DNA of 64,000 bases, taken from positions 17,659,701 to 17,723,700 of the forward strand of contig OW203771.1 of NCBI GenBank assembly GCA_934045905.1, given 5' to 3'. The notes under the pieces were generated by a model. It had not been told where the DNA came from. It searched no databases and saw only the letters and a program-made list of their open reading frames with translations. Positions 11,264-22,756 of this stretch are shown in pieces. Position numbers and translations under genes: made by a program. The stretch's first letter is position 1; the number at the start of each line of letters is the position of its first letter. This stretch comes from Leuctra nigra. Its lineage: Eukaryota > Arthropoda > Insecta > Plecoptera > Leuctridae.

Positions 11264-11900
11264 GCAAAAGTACAGACCACGGCCTCCTTTATAAGTTCCG
11301 TTTCACTACACGTTTCCCGGCCTGTCCACCAACTGAAAATCAGAGGTTCCACGTTTTGGCACAGGCCAAGGGCGCTAGTTGACACCCTACGCCTTCCTTA
11401 TGAAAATCCTACATGACCAACTGAAGACAACATAGTGTGCAGTGGTTGCTTTTGTCTTTGAAAGAGCGCCAATATAGTTCGTGAATTCAACATTAAATAT
11501 GATTTTAATGCTTTTAAGTAATATTTTAAGCAATTAATAATATATTAGTTCTTGAAATATAACCTCAGCACCAGTTTCGTCTACATATTGAATGTGTTAA
11601 GTTAGGTGAAATTTACGTACATTTTTTAACCTCACAATAAATTTCGTATATGTCACATTCAATATGTTGATGAAACTGGTGCTGAGGTTATATTTCAAGA
11701 ACTAATATATTAATAATTGCTTAAAATATTACTTATAAAGCATTAAAATCATATTTAATGTTGAATTCACGAACTATATTGGCTTACTTATTGCATTTTC
11801 TTAACTGACAGCTCTTTCAAAGACAAAAGCAACCACTGCACACTATGTTGTCTTCAGTTGGTCATGTACTATTCTAAGAGAGTCGCCAATGCACACGCAG
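11264..11900 (+). repeat. Dispersed repeat E, copy 1, split by a MITE
   Basis: The sequence from GACCACGGCCTCCTTTATAA through GGTTCCACGTTTTGGCACAG and GGGCGCTAGTTGACACCC recurs in reverse at 17.09-17.37 kb. The homology continues after the MITE (11412-11866) with AGAGAGTCGCCA. The other copy is itself interrupted, by a different palindrome, so the two copies date each other's insertions. Confidence 0.75.
11412..11866. mobile_element. Long-armed palindromic MITE
   Basis: Arms of about 200 bp form a near-perfect inverted repeat from CATGACCAACTGAAGACAAC to its complement, with a centre of about 55 bp. TA flanks both ends (11410-11411, 11867-11868). One arm has an extra piece near 11787-11812. 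The TA duplication suggests Tc1/mariner-type mobilisation. It is non-coding. Confidence 0.9.
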
Positions 11901-12648
11901 ACGCCATTTATGATCCAGTGACGTCATGTCAATGAACTTCAACTCAAAGATAATACACAAGTAATGTCGTCATCACTCATGGCCAAAGAGTAGCTTGACT
12001 CAAAGAAAGAGCAAACAAAAATGTCCTTGAGTTCGTTGACAACTGACATTTCAAGTGTCATGTTAGTGTTTCTATTCTTTATTGTGAAACAAAGAGTATA
12101 TAAGTTTTTTATTAATTTCTTAAACTAAATATATACCTATATTACTGCCTGCCTTCATAATTATCTTCGTGCTTTAAGTTTGTTTCTTTAAAGAGGTTGG
12201 AAAAGTGAATTGTAGAAACTGTAACCTCACTTTATTGAGTGAAAAATATCCTAATTACTGGGACAGTGGTTCCCAACAGTTATAAACAACCCATGTCTTT
12301 AAATATTAGAACTAACAACATCAAGGCACTACTAGTTTTTATGTCTATCTAGTCTAGTATTAGCAGAGTCTCTACCTCTAGACCGCTATATTACCTACTC
12401 TCTTTGCTCTAGACTACCTTCTAGCACCTAGAAGTTTCTGTTATCACTATTTCATTGAAGGTAACGTAATGTTTAACAATCTACCTACACAATTCTATTG
12501 TAGCCATCTACTGTATATCTACTCTTTTAGGTTCAGGTTTAGTGTTTACTCTTTCATAGATTTACCTTACCTACCTGAACAAAAAGTTTTTACACATTGT
12601 TCCTACTCTGTTAATAACTAGGTAGGTAGTATCTCAATAACGGTAAGG

Positions 12649-12870
12649 TACACTTGGCACAACTAAATTTGATCGTTCAACTAACCTGATTGACTGAAAA
12701 ATGTTAGATCGCACCATCAGAAGTAAGTCCAAGTGATCTCCTTGTCTCACTCTACGTGACCTCACATTTCAATGATAATATTAATAACAAGCTTTGGAAC
12801 ATATTATGGAACATGACCAGTCAGTCATTCAAATTTGTTCACTGATCAATTTTTGTTGTGCTGAGTGTAC
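12649..12870. mobile_element. MITE family M1, copy 2
   Basis: TACACTTGGCACAACTAAA at the left is mirrored by TTTTTGTTGTGCTGAGTGTA at the right, and the M1 body (CACCATCAGAAGTAAGTCC, GTGACCTCACATTTCAATGA) is conserved. The region between 11.9 and 12.65 kb shows no feature. Confidence 0.75.
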
Positions 12871-13039
12871 CTAGTACCTATATTATAAAAGTTTTACAAT
12901 GTTCTGAACTAGAGCCGTAGTTAGATTCATGACGAGGCAGTGCAAGCACAAACTCTATATTGACCGATATTAATTTGATACACGGATGTTTTGGATCTAG
13001 GGGAATGGAAGTTATTTATTTTGTTTGTCGGCTTGCACT

Positions 13040-13577
13040 TGTGTGCCATTTAAGTCAGTAATGTAAAGGAAGCTATCAGCTATGCAATCAGCAAGTTCAG
13101 TGCTATTTGCCTTTGGTCCGACCATCAAGAATCTACTTTCTCCATCAGAAGAAATATTGTGTAGATACCTGTTCAAAACCAATTCGGAAAGCCCGAATCA
13201 TCGACAGCTTTAGAAGGTCGCAAATCTTTTGCTATGAAGCGCACAGCTGCTGAGACCAAACACCCTTTGCAAAAGGTGTCGGAGTTCTAGCTGCAAATCC
13301 AGGCCAAACGATGGCCTGGATTGGAACTCTGTCACTTTTTTGTCTTTGTAAGCTACCAGTCCCGATTTTAGGCATGTAAGTAACCACACCCCGACACTTC
13401 ACACAATAAGCAAAAGGTTCGCGTTTACCTTTGATCAAAAATACCTAATTTAAAGTTTTTCCATACTTCACTTTTTCTGGAGCTGTGTTCTTCTAACACT
13501 AGTCCATCTGATTTTTTTATTGCTAATTGTTCAATAACATTTTTGGAAAGAGCACTACTAGAGTAAGCCATGATACA
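13040..13577 (-). pseudogene. hAT transposase remnant with BED-type zinc finger
   Basis: The minus strand reads a Ser-Glu-Val-Trp-Lys-Asn-Phe opening. After a one-base frameshift near 13440 it continues with PFAYCVKCRGVVTYMPKIGT, then FAARTPTPFAKGVW. The VWxxF, CxxC and GTGSLxR spacing is that of the BED finger and following segment of hAT transposases. The distal His pair is not intact, and stops appear after about 13230. The 1.26 kb hAT element at 13581 inserted at its upstream end. It is a dead fragment with no visible catalytic domain. Confidence 0.55.
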
Positions 13578-13580
13578 CGC

Positions 13581-14839
13581 CAGGGACCCGAACCGGAACC
13601 TAGAACCGGTATGAACCTTTATAATTTTGGAACCAGAACCGGAACCGGAACTGTTATACTTTTTTCCCCAAGAACCGGAACTCGAACCTTTATAATCAAT
13701 TAGGTTCTTAAGGTGGCTCATCCAATCGGGCATGGTCTCAGATTTTCATAATTTTTTGTCTACTTATTGATAATCATGCCATACACAATCCCTGAAAAAA
13801 TTAAACACTTCTCGTGTCTAGTTTTTGAGATAAATTGAGTTTTCTTCCCCATGTTATCTTATGGCAGACAAGTAAAATCGTGTCACATTTAGGCTAATAA
13901 TGAAGATCTAATTTTTATGTAGTCCCAACTTTGATCAAAAAACTTTTTTTCTGGTAGATATATGGATATCCTATTAGAGAAAAAATTGAAAACAATACCA
14001 ACGTGTGCTATTTTAGAAGTTATAAGTCAAAAACGCAATGATTTTCCTATACCTCCTGTGTTAAAGTTTTCTTCATTCTCGGAAGGCAATAATTTTAAAC
14101 CTCGCTGTAAGACAGGAATTGCAAGTTAAATGACATTTTATTATTTGTTTATACTTAAATAGAGTTCAAATGTTGGAAAAAGTAATTCATGATGGTAATT
14201 TCAAAAAATAATTATTTTGGAATGTTCGATCGGTTGAGCCACGTTAAAGGTTCTTTAAGGTTCATTCTTTTAATAAAAGAAACAAGTATGATTCAATTTT
14301 TTAACACTTGGATATTAATATTATGATATTTTCAAAGAATATTATTCGCAAAGTTGTAAAAAGTTTTATTTTTTGATACAATTTCTATTAGTATTTTTTG
14401 TAGACTTTTTTTAATTCTTGAAACTCCTTCATTTTCAAATGATGCTCGAGTTTTCAATTTTTGAATCTGACTACTGCGATGAGAACTGCATTGCTGACAA
14501 TTATGAAGCTCTGGCAAAATGAATGTTTACGCCGTCTTATGGAGAAAATTGCCGCCACTGTCTCTTCTGACTCTGAGAAATTTAGTCTGCGCACCATCCT
14601 GTGACTTCTGTGTACGCATATTACATACATATTACAAATCCAATAATTCCATTAAATTTGACATAATACTGAAGTGTTATAATCTAGTTTGATTTAAAAT
14701 TTGAGAACCGGAACCCGGAACCTTTATGCAGGAACCGGAACCGAACCTTTAAGAATATTTGTTTAAGAACCGGAACCGGAACCTTCATAAAGTAAAATTG
14801 TGGAACCGGAACCTTTATTAATAAAGGTTCGGGTCCCTG
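13581..14839. mobile_element. Non-autonomous hAT element with GGAACC-rich ends
   Basis: Termini CAGGGACCCGAACC and GGTTCGGGTCCCTG are inverted repeats. They are flanked by 8-bp copies ATACACGC (13573-13580) and ATAAACGC (14840-14847), one mismatch apart, fitting hAT. Both sub-terminal zones carry repeated GAACCGGAACC words. A TTAA-flanked element is nested at 13712-14243. Minus-strand open frames in the repeats are low-complexity and probably not coding. Confidence 0.85.
13712..14243. mobile_element. TTAA-flanked element T1
   Basis: The element begins GGTGGCTCATCCAATCGG and ends CGGTTGAGCCACG, flanked on both sides by TTAA (13708-13711, 14244-14247). The body shares TACTTATTGATAATCATGCC, TTATGGCAG and CCTATACCTCC with the copy at 28.66 kb. 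A TTAA duplication points to piggyBac-type mobilisation. No transposase is present. Confidence 0.85.
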
Positions 14840-14847
14840 ATAAACGC

Positions 14848-15545
14848 CGTCTCCTGCTGAAACGACACTCATAGGTACCTACTGATTTGCGAAGCCGAGA
14901 TGCTTCTAAGTCCTACTCTATGCATTGCAGATAAACATAACATCCCTTGCCTGATGGAAACTGCTTAGGTGTGCTTATTGTCTAGAGTCTAGACTCGACA
15001 TCTGAGTCTTCACTATCTGTGTAAGAAAATAAGTCTAAAAACCCACACACATACTATACAAAAATATACAAGGAAGATTGCTGGTCACGCATGCTCAAGT
15101 TGAACACATCAGGAACAAGGAATTTTTTTGGATTATCTAACTTTTCCTTGTGTCACGATACACGGGCGAGTCAAAATATTGCACGCTCACGCACGGCATT
15201 TTTCTGACGGTGCACACTCACGCTTTAATTCGTGAGTCACGACTCAAGTCACTCACACAGTCACCTCTACTAGGTACCAACCTTCTACTCTCGTCGAAAC
15301 AGAGATTGTTGTCTCCAGTTCTGCACATGATTTCTTTTTTGATACCTATATGAAACTGGTATAATTTAAATCAAAATCATTTGTAGACTTTAGTTTGGCT
15401 TCCAAAATAAATATAATTATCATTGAATAAGATTATGGAATAATAATTAGTTACTTAGCAGAAAATAAGTAGAATTTGTTCAGCCCAAAAGTAGAAGTTT
15501 AATTGTCACATTGGAATTTATAGTAGATACTGTCAATATAATGAT
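14848..15545. other. Unassigned stretch
   Basis: No gene, RNA or clear repeat boundary was seen. The plus-strand open frame near 15.15-15.35 kb has no recognisable content. Confidence 0.4.
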
Positions 15546-15548
15546 AGA

Positions 15549-16039
15549 GTCATCGCCATCACAACCTTGAAGTTGGTGTTCGGATCAAACCTGTCCATCT
15601 GATCTAGGTGTTCAAGCAGGATGCGCTGCACCTCCCTGTCCACTCCCGTCTGCAGGTCGAATCACTTAGTCGCACTCGCAGTCTTGTCAATGAAGATGAT
15701 CGGGGGAGAGGGGGGGGGGAATTCTCTTTGGCAAGGTAGAACAAGTTGCGGACCATTCGGGGACCCTTGCCAAAGTTCTTCTGCATGAACTCTGAGCCCA
15801 TCACACGGATGACCGCGACGGTGGTGTGATGAGTGAATACCTTGGCCAGCATGGTCTTGCCGCATGCAGGACGCCTCGTGGCGAGTCGATGCCGATCTGC
15901 TTGTACAGCTAGTAGTGCATTAACGACAGCTCCACGGCCTGTCTGATCTCCTGCTTCTGCATGTCCATGACACCGATGTCTGCGTACTGCACTCCGGGCT
16001 TCCTGTCCGCTCCCAGCATGGGGATGGATGAATCAGATA
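15549..16039 (-). pseudogene. Processed pseudogene of 26S proteasome ATPase Rpt3 (PSMC4)
   Basis: Read on the minus strand from 16039, the translation follows the middle of the AAA ATPase Rpt3: [45 protein letters not shown], then [64 protein letters not shown]. There are no introns. It is broken by a stop before LYKQIG, a deletion that removes most of the Walker A loop (GPPGCGKT), a frameshift in a C/G run near 15709-15720, and a stop before FDLQTGVD. The active gene unfolds proteasome substrates; this copy cannot. No poly-A tract was identified. Confidence 0.88.
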
Positions 16040-16311
16040 GCCAACGGTTTCAAAAGCTCCCAATTGATTGTAGACTAGATCCGAAAGTTGTAATTTGAGC
16101 GTTTAGTCGCCTCAGCTTCTACATGAAGCTATGTAAGTTCACTTCAAATTAGTTAGGTACCTACCTGCTAACTAATTAGGTATCTTTCAATTTATTTTTT
16201 GGCAGCGTTAAAGCTTTGAAATGACTAATCAACCATTTCTAAGTTAGCATAGTGTTGAAAGAATGTCTCCTTAGACAATTAGAATTTTGTAAGGTACTAG
16301 TACCTAATAAC

Positions 16312-16455
16312 CCCACACAGGTATGACTTGTTTTGTGGCTTCCATCCAGGTCGGTTGACAAACGAAGACCATTTTTCCCTTTGGGCCGGTTTCTTGGGAA
16401 AATTTTTCATCAGAAACCTGGCCTCACTCTGGTTCTTGCAGCCCAAGGCCGATCA
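16312..16455 (-). pseudogene. THAP-domain-like fragment
   Basis: One minus-strand frame reads a Cys-Lys-Asn-Gln opening, FPKKPAQREKWSSFVNRPGW and KPQNKSYLCGV. The FPK...REKW...R..W.P....LC pattern resembles a THAP zinc-binding DNA-binding domain, found in P-element transposases and THAP genes. The closing His of the C2CH set is not seen and stops flank the piece. It is probably a transposon remnant; the match is only pattern-level. Confidence 0.4.
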
Positions 16456-17087
16456 GACAGGCATGATTTCAAGGCTCAGAAGCCAGCCTTAATATGAAAG
16501 TTGAAGGAAAGGTAAATTTGCGATGGGAATAGGTAGGTACCAGCTTTATCATCCTGCCCTGACGAAGGATAACTGCTATTTGCTTTCATACATAGGTACA
16601 TCTTAAATTTACGGAAGGAAATAATCAAGAATATAATATAAGAGTACCTAGCTTGCATTTAACTACTAGGTAGGTACCTATCGTATTAATTGCCAAGAAA
16701 CATAATAAAACTTCCTACTATCCAGCTGGAAAAATCTTGTTTTGGTTATGTACGACCTATTGGGTGAGGTAAAATCTGATAAACTAAACAATCTCTGTAT
16801 TGATCAATAAAGCTATCTTAATTTCACATAAACTATTTTCACTAATAATTAGAATATAGTGATATCACAATGCTGGTGACAATTTAATTACGTGAAGAAG
16901 AACAGAAAAGCACTTCATAATCACAAAAAAGTCCGTCATGACACATAAACAATATCAGCTGTTAGCCTGTTTTTGCCTTGGCACGGCTCTGATTGGTTGG
17001 ATCACTCATGGCGGCCGCAGTGACGTCTTGGCACAGTCATTGACGTCACCCAACAATGGGAAAGTTGTAAGCCAATCATCGATAAGC

Positions 17088-17365
17088 ATTTGAATGGCGA
17101 CTCTCTAAAATGAAATGATATATATAGGCTCTCTAGCGTAGGGTGTCAACTAGCGCCCTTGGCCTGTGCCAAAATGTGGAACCTCTGATTTTCAGTTGGT
17201 GGACAGGCCGGAGGTGGGATTCTATAACTCCATTGCGACCGCTTAGCAATTTCTTCCATAAGGATTAACATTGAAATAATTGCTAAGCGGTCGCAATGGA
17301 GTTATAGAATCAGGGCCCGGGAAACGTGTAGTGAAACGGAACTTATAAAGGAGGCCGTGGTACAG
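17088..17365 (-). repeat. Dispersed repeat E, copy 2
   Basis: This is the reverse-orientation copy of the 11.26-11.90 kb sequence, from GGCGACTCTCT through GTGTCAACTAGCGCCC to GGAGGCCGTGG. It is interrupted inside the CAGGCCGGGAAACG segment by a short palindrome (17217-17320). Upstream sequence with TGACGTC motifs (16.98-17.06 kb) may belong to the same repeat. Confidence 0.75.
17217..17316. mobile_element. Short palindromic MITE
   Basis: Arms of about 34 bp (GATTCTATAACTCCATTGCG and on, with complement) surround a short centre. The insertion splits CAGGCCGG/GGAAACG, which is continuous in the copy at 11.3 kb. A CCGG-type flanking duplication is possible. Confidence 0.75.
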
Positions 17366-18029
17366 ACAGAGCCACCTAATCTGTGGGAAGGAAGCTAACC
17401 TTTTGGCAAGGCGTCCAAGTCGCTGCAGTTATACGTTATGTTGCTGCACATATTACGCATTATCACTCCTTAAAATTTACACAAGTTTATCTAATGTTTA
17501 TTCGCCTACAAAATATTAACAACAAAGTGTTCACAATTTCACTGAATCTGATCACAATATTAATTTGCGCGACTAAGTTCTGATTCCGAAATATTTTGAG
17601 TACATTTGTTGACATCTGATCGGTTGCTAGGTCACGGCCAATGAGAAATGAAACAGTTGACGATCTTCCCACAAATGTTGCTAATTTCTCTCACTCGTGG
17701 CGAACACTCGGTGCCTATACCGGCCCTTAGTCAATGAGGTGTAGATGCAAAACTTTACCTACAAATTAAAAATTAGTAAAATTTGCATAAAAAAGGAAAA
17801 ACCAAATTTTTTCCTGAAAAATTAGATGGCAATCCATGGTTTGAAAGGATGAATTGTTTACACGTTTTTGTATTATGGATGGAGAAATAAAATAAATGAG
17901 CACCTTGGCCAAATAAAAGTAAAATCGGTGTTAGAACGAAGCGGATTGGCTGATAAGTGATTCAGTGAATTGTATTAGTTCCAAATCCTAATTCTAATAA
18001 GGTTCCTAGTTGCAACAATGTTACAATCA

Positions 18030-18790
18030 GGGGACGTGGGGGGCTAGAATCCCCCCCCCCCCCCCTTCCCATGAGGAATATATTAATAGTTCCATCCCCC
18101 CATGGATAATGTATTTACTTCAACATCCCCCCATGAGAGATTTAGAAAACAGCACTAAGTAGTGTAATGTACTTCAAAATAATACCATTTTCAGAGAATA
18201 TGTCCATTTAGCCTATGTAGACGCAATTTGTCGACATAAAAATAGCCTTGTAACAGCGTCAAAATCGCGTAGAAACGCACCAAAGTCATTCCTGATATTA
18301 AAAAAAAATCCGTGACTGTGCGCCCCGCACCAGAATGGTCTTGGGGGGCAATTCCCCCCGACACCCCCCATTGACCTCATGCATAATGTTTCCTCTTGTA
18401 ATAATACAAATGTGTAACATTTGTACAGGAGGGAAGGGGCTTGCCCCCCCCCCTGGATGTCAGTAAAAATCAAAAGTTTGACGGTGTTTTGAAAACAAAA
18501 TGCTCCTCACAAAGCGTATTAAAATTGGTTTTAAAGTGTCAAAAAAACTAAAAACCGCCATGCGGGGCAAGGTTTTTGGGGCATGCCCCTCACACCTTAT
18601 AGGAGTGAAAATGGTGAAAAATTAAAAAAAATTAATAACAAAATACACCTCAGAACGTCTTAAAATTTATTTTAAAGTATCAAAAAAAACGCCCTGCGGG
18701 GCAAAATGGGGGTTGCGCCCCCCCCCCCCCCCCCCCCCCCCCAGCAGAAGTTCTGCCGGCACCCAAGTGCACCATCCCCCCATGGACTAC
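18030..18790. repeat. C-tract-rich repeat
   Basis: C runs lie at 18051-18065 (15) and 18718-18742 (25), with further GGGG/CCCC blocks and two short AAATTAAAA-type direct repeats. The segment around 18265-18380 (ACGCACCAAAGTCATT, GTGCGCCCCGC, GGGGGGCAATTCCCCCC) is shared with 6.43-6.56 kb and, in reverse, 39.2-39.3 kb. This is probably a decayed transposon; the homopolymer lengths may be sequencing estimates. Confidence 0.6.
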
Positions 18791-19043
18791 TTCCAATTCG
18801 AATTCGACCATAGTTATGCAATGTAACTAATATTACATTGCAATTGTGTCCAGTTTGCAGTTGGAGACTTTTATATTCTCCCGCCCTATTTCACGCATTC
18901 ATACGGACGGACCACGGTGGGACGGACGGAGAAGTTGAGTCGTCATGAGTCACTCATGAACAGTCAGAGATAACCTCACTTTCAGAGCACTTTGCAGTAG
19001 AGCACATTGACTGCACGTGGTTTGTTCTAGTTTATATTCTAAA

Positions 19044-21171
19044 ATGCTTCGTTACAATCAACCAAACACCTTGTTTAATCTCGCAAAAGATTCTGTGTGC
19101 AATGTTATCATTATTAGGTGCAAAGCCATAGAGGATCAATTTCGTGTCAAACGAGATCAATTTCGTGTCAAACATGATCAATTTCGAGTAAAACGTAAAC
19201 CAGAGAAATTAGCCTATAATATTGCTGCTTGTGCAGCCAGAGTTCATACGCTTCATGATGAGTTCTCTGCTATGTTACCATATAGTTTTTATGATGGGAT
19301 ATTTGAATCGGCTATGGAACTTCATGACAAATGCAGTCTCACTCTCGGAGGACAAATAAAAGACATGAGAATTTTATATGGCGTGTTCTTGAACGAGCAT
19401 TTAACCACTTTCAAGTTATCAAAGATGAGTAAAAATGCAAGACAGTGTGGAATTGAATGTGTAATGCCAGATCTCAAGAATATTGTTAAACTGGATTTGA
19501 AAGAGCTCCGAAGTCGGGAGCGCTCCGAACAGATTATTATTGCCGTCAGCCATGTGTGTAAAAAATTGGAACACATCATTTTGAAAAGGGCCTCCTCAGA
19601 GGCATTCCAGTCTTTGATAAACAACTGCCCCAAACTGCGGGTTATTGATATAGGTGGATTTAAAAAAAGAGAGAATATTGCACTTGCGGTAAGTAAGACC
19701 TAAATTAGTCTTGAAAATTGCTGCTTTAATTTAAGTTGGAATTTTGTCAGGGGTTGGGAATCTGTGCAGGCTCCAGAGTAGGTAGTTCTTGATTGGCTCT
19801 TAACATATTTTTAAAATTAAGATAAAATTTACAAAGTTTCTTGGGCTACGCGCCCCAGACTTGTATGAACATGGGGGACCCTCTAGATCTCCAATTTAAA
19901 AGTTTTTGAATAGTGGTCGAGCTACAAACTTTCACCTTGAAATGCCTCTTTTAATTCACAACTTGATTAGTAAAAATTTTAAGAATGGGATTTCGTTTAC
20001 GACCGAACATTGAATTTCTTTTCTTTGAGGTTGAGATGAACTACCTATTAAAATATATGTACTAAATTTGTGTTTAAATTGACAAAATTGCTTAAATATT
20101 CAATATATTTGTACTAAATTTGTGTTTAAATTGACAAAATTGCTTAAATATTCAATATATTGTTTTTTGTATGATTGAAACAAAAATGCTTATCTTCTAC
20201 TAATAGCAGAGTTGTACCTCTGTAATTTAATCAATTTTGTGATTTTCTTCCAGCTCGCCCAGCTTGAAAATCTTGAGAAAATTGTCTACGATAAAACAAC
20301 TAAGGTCATCTCATCACTTGATATCCCACGTCCTCTGAAACTGACGTGGTTACGCGACTTCTATGCAACGCCTGAAAATGTCTTCAATGCTGTAAACAAA
20401 TGTCCACAACTAATGGATCTCGAACTGCAACCCAGAGCAGGCAAGATGAAGTCGATGGACCAAACACTTGATTTCCTTGCCTCAAACAACAGTTTGAAAT
20501 TAAGAAGTCTTGTCTTGGTGGATTTCGATCTTTCTAATTCATATGTCGAGAAATTTTTCATCACAAAAGGTGAATATTTACAGGTTTTAGGAATTGAAAT
20601 GTGTATGATAAATGATATGTTCAACTTTGTATCATTCATCGGAAGCTGCTGTAAGAACTTAAAAAAACTCAATATGGGTCCCCAAGAACTTGGTGATTTT
20701 AGTAACACTAACACATATAAAGTTCCTTCTAATTGGATTCCATCGTTTCCCTGTCTTGAAGAGTTGAACATTCCATACACATCTGACGAATCCGATATGG
20801 AACCTGGTGAAAATGATTTTATACCCTCTCATGTTATAAATACTATCACTACATTACTTGAACATTCTCCTTCATTACAGAAAGTAATTCTTTCCGCAGA
20901 TACATTTATGGTAGGAAAACCAGATTTAAGTGACTTTCAAAAAATATTTACTGTTGAAAGTTTAGAAAATCTTCAATACCTGGAGTTTGTAGATATGATT
21001 ATATCAAAAGAAATTGCACAATATATATTAAGATATGCAGTGAATTTGACAACCTTTGTCTTCCCTGAGAACATAGCTAAGCCCAATACAGTTAAATACA
21101 TTGAAAACGTGAAACGTAAATTGCATCGGAAAAATAGGATATTTAATGTCGTACATGAACCTTACGAATAA
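19044..21171 (+). CDS. Leucine-rich-repeat-like protein, two exons
   Basis: Exons 19044-19688 and 20254-21171 join in frame (GCG|gtaagt ... ttcttccag|CTC) to give 520 residues. I chose the ATG at 19044 because it opens the frame. Near the N-terminus TLFNLAKDSV resembles a BC-box (binding site for elongin B/C), with Ala where Cys is usual. Residues about 34-54 hold three copies of QFRVK from a 21-bp tandem repeat. The rest has irregular leucine-rich units (LRVIDIGGF, LMDLELQ, LRSLVLVDF, LKKLNMG, LEELNIPY, LQYLEFVD) as in RNI-type substrate receptors. A substrate-adaptor role for a ubiquitin ligase is inference. I do not recognise the gene. AATAAA at 21167-21172 overlaps the stop codon. Confidence 0.8.
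20050..20161 (+). repeat. Tandem duplication in the intron of the LRR-like gene
   Basis: A unit of about 53 bp (GTACTAAATTTGTGTTTAAA through CAATATATT) occurs twice back to back, just upstream of the acceptor-side region of the intron. No function is visible. Confidence 0.8.
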
Positions 21172-21397
21172 AATTTAAAAATCTGTTGAAGACACTATCT
21201 TCATAATATTATCAATTGAAAAGTGTAACATTTTCTTCCGTAGATGTAAACACGTCTTTGAATAATTTTGTGTGTTTTCTTCATTATACATAGGTACGCT
21301 ATAAATAGCCTAGGTATACTTTATAATAATAGGTATTATAAATAGGTATGTAAATGCTTTTTTTGAATAATTTTGTGTGTTCTTTCTCTTATTTTAA

Positions 21398-22326
21398 GGA
21401 GGGATGCCCAAGTAGATTTTCCGAAAACATTTTTTTTGTTATTATATTGAGCTTTCAATATGATGTCTTCAGAATATGAAGCAATTTTAACACAGGAGGT
21501 ATAGGAAAATTATTTAGATTTTGGTTCCTAACTTTCAAAAATTTAAAAACGTTTATATTTATATATAAAAATCTTAATAAAAACAGTTATGTCTAATGCA
21601 CATAATATTAGTTTTTGGTTCGAACCTATCGGTGGAAAATAGTTTAAATCTAATATTTACTAGGAAAATTACTGTTTTTTCGACTTGCCATGTTAAAGAT
21701 AGGGCTAACTCAAATTTATAAAGCAATAATCTTGAAAATTAGTTTGGCTACCCACCTTTTTCTTGCGTTTATATGATGCACAAATAAATTATCTATTAAA
21801 TAAGCATTTGTTCAGATATATTATATATGTACCTATATTATATTTTGATATATTTGTTCAGATATAAACGCAAGAAAAAGTGGGGAAGCCGAACTAATTT
21901 CCAAGATATATCACTTGATAAATTTGAGTTAGCCCTATCTTTAACATGGGAAGTTCGAAAAATCACTGTAATTTTCCTAGTAAATATTGGATTTAAACTA
22001 TTTTCCATCGATAGATTTTTTCCAAAAACTAATATTATGTGTATTCGACATAAAGGTATTTATTAAGATTTTTCTATATACCTACACCTAGCCGTACGAT
22101 TTTAAAAGTTAGACGTCAAATTCTAAATAATTTTCCTATGTTAAAATTTCCTCATATTCTGAAGACATCATATTGAAAACTCAATATAAGTCGAGAGTTG
22201 CTAGTTACAAGACATTTGATGTAGGTATCTTTTACATTAAAATATAGTTGAAATGTTGAAAACATTAATAAAAATTGTAAATTTCAACAAAAAATATTTT
22301 CGCAAAATCTACTTGGGCATCCCTCC
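21398..22326. mobile_element. TTAA-flanked foldback element T2
   Basis: TTAA lies at 21394-21397 and 22327-22330. The arms begin GGAGGGATGCCCAAGTAGAT and pair over several hundred bases with the other end. Internal words (ATGATGTCTTCAGAATATGA, CCACTTTTTCTTGCGTTTAT) are mirrored around about 21.8 kb, so the element looks like two inverted halves. It shares a sub-sequence with T1 (CACAGGAGGTATAGGAAAAT), so it may be a relative. The plus-strand open frame at 21.83-22.07 kb falls inside the arm and is not a gene. Confidence 0.82.
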
Positions 22327-22756
22327 TTAACTCTTATATTGGATATAGGTAAGCAAATAGAAAAATAACAAATAGCAAATTTAGCAAATAGGTAGGTATA
22401 AATTTAATGAATTTCTTCAGCATTTCTAATATGTAGTGTAAAGTGTTATTTTTGAATAATTTGATTAGAGGTGTTTTTCTCTAACTTTACTTTTTCTTTT
22501 TGGATAAGTATTAGAGATAGATAAATTGAATGATATCACTCAGCATTTCAAATAAATGTACATAATTAAATAATAAGTGTGTTTATCTCTTATTCAACTC
22601 TTTCTTTTTGGATGTAATAAATAGAGATAAGTAATATTTATAAATTGAATGTAATCAGCATTTCCAATGAATATCTATATTTGCATTAAAAAAATAAATG
22701 AAGAAGGTACTATAAATGTTGTGTCTGTAAATGTTATTTACATTATGTAATAACCT

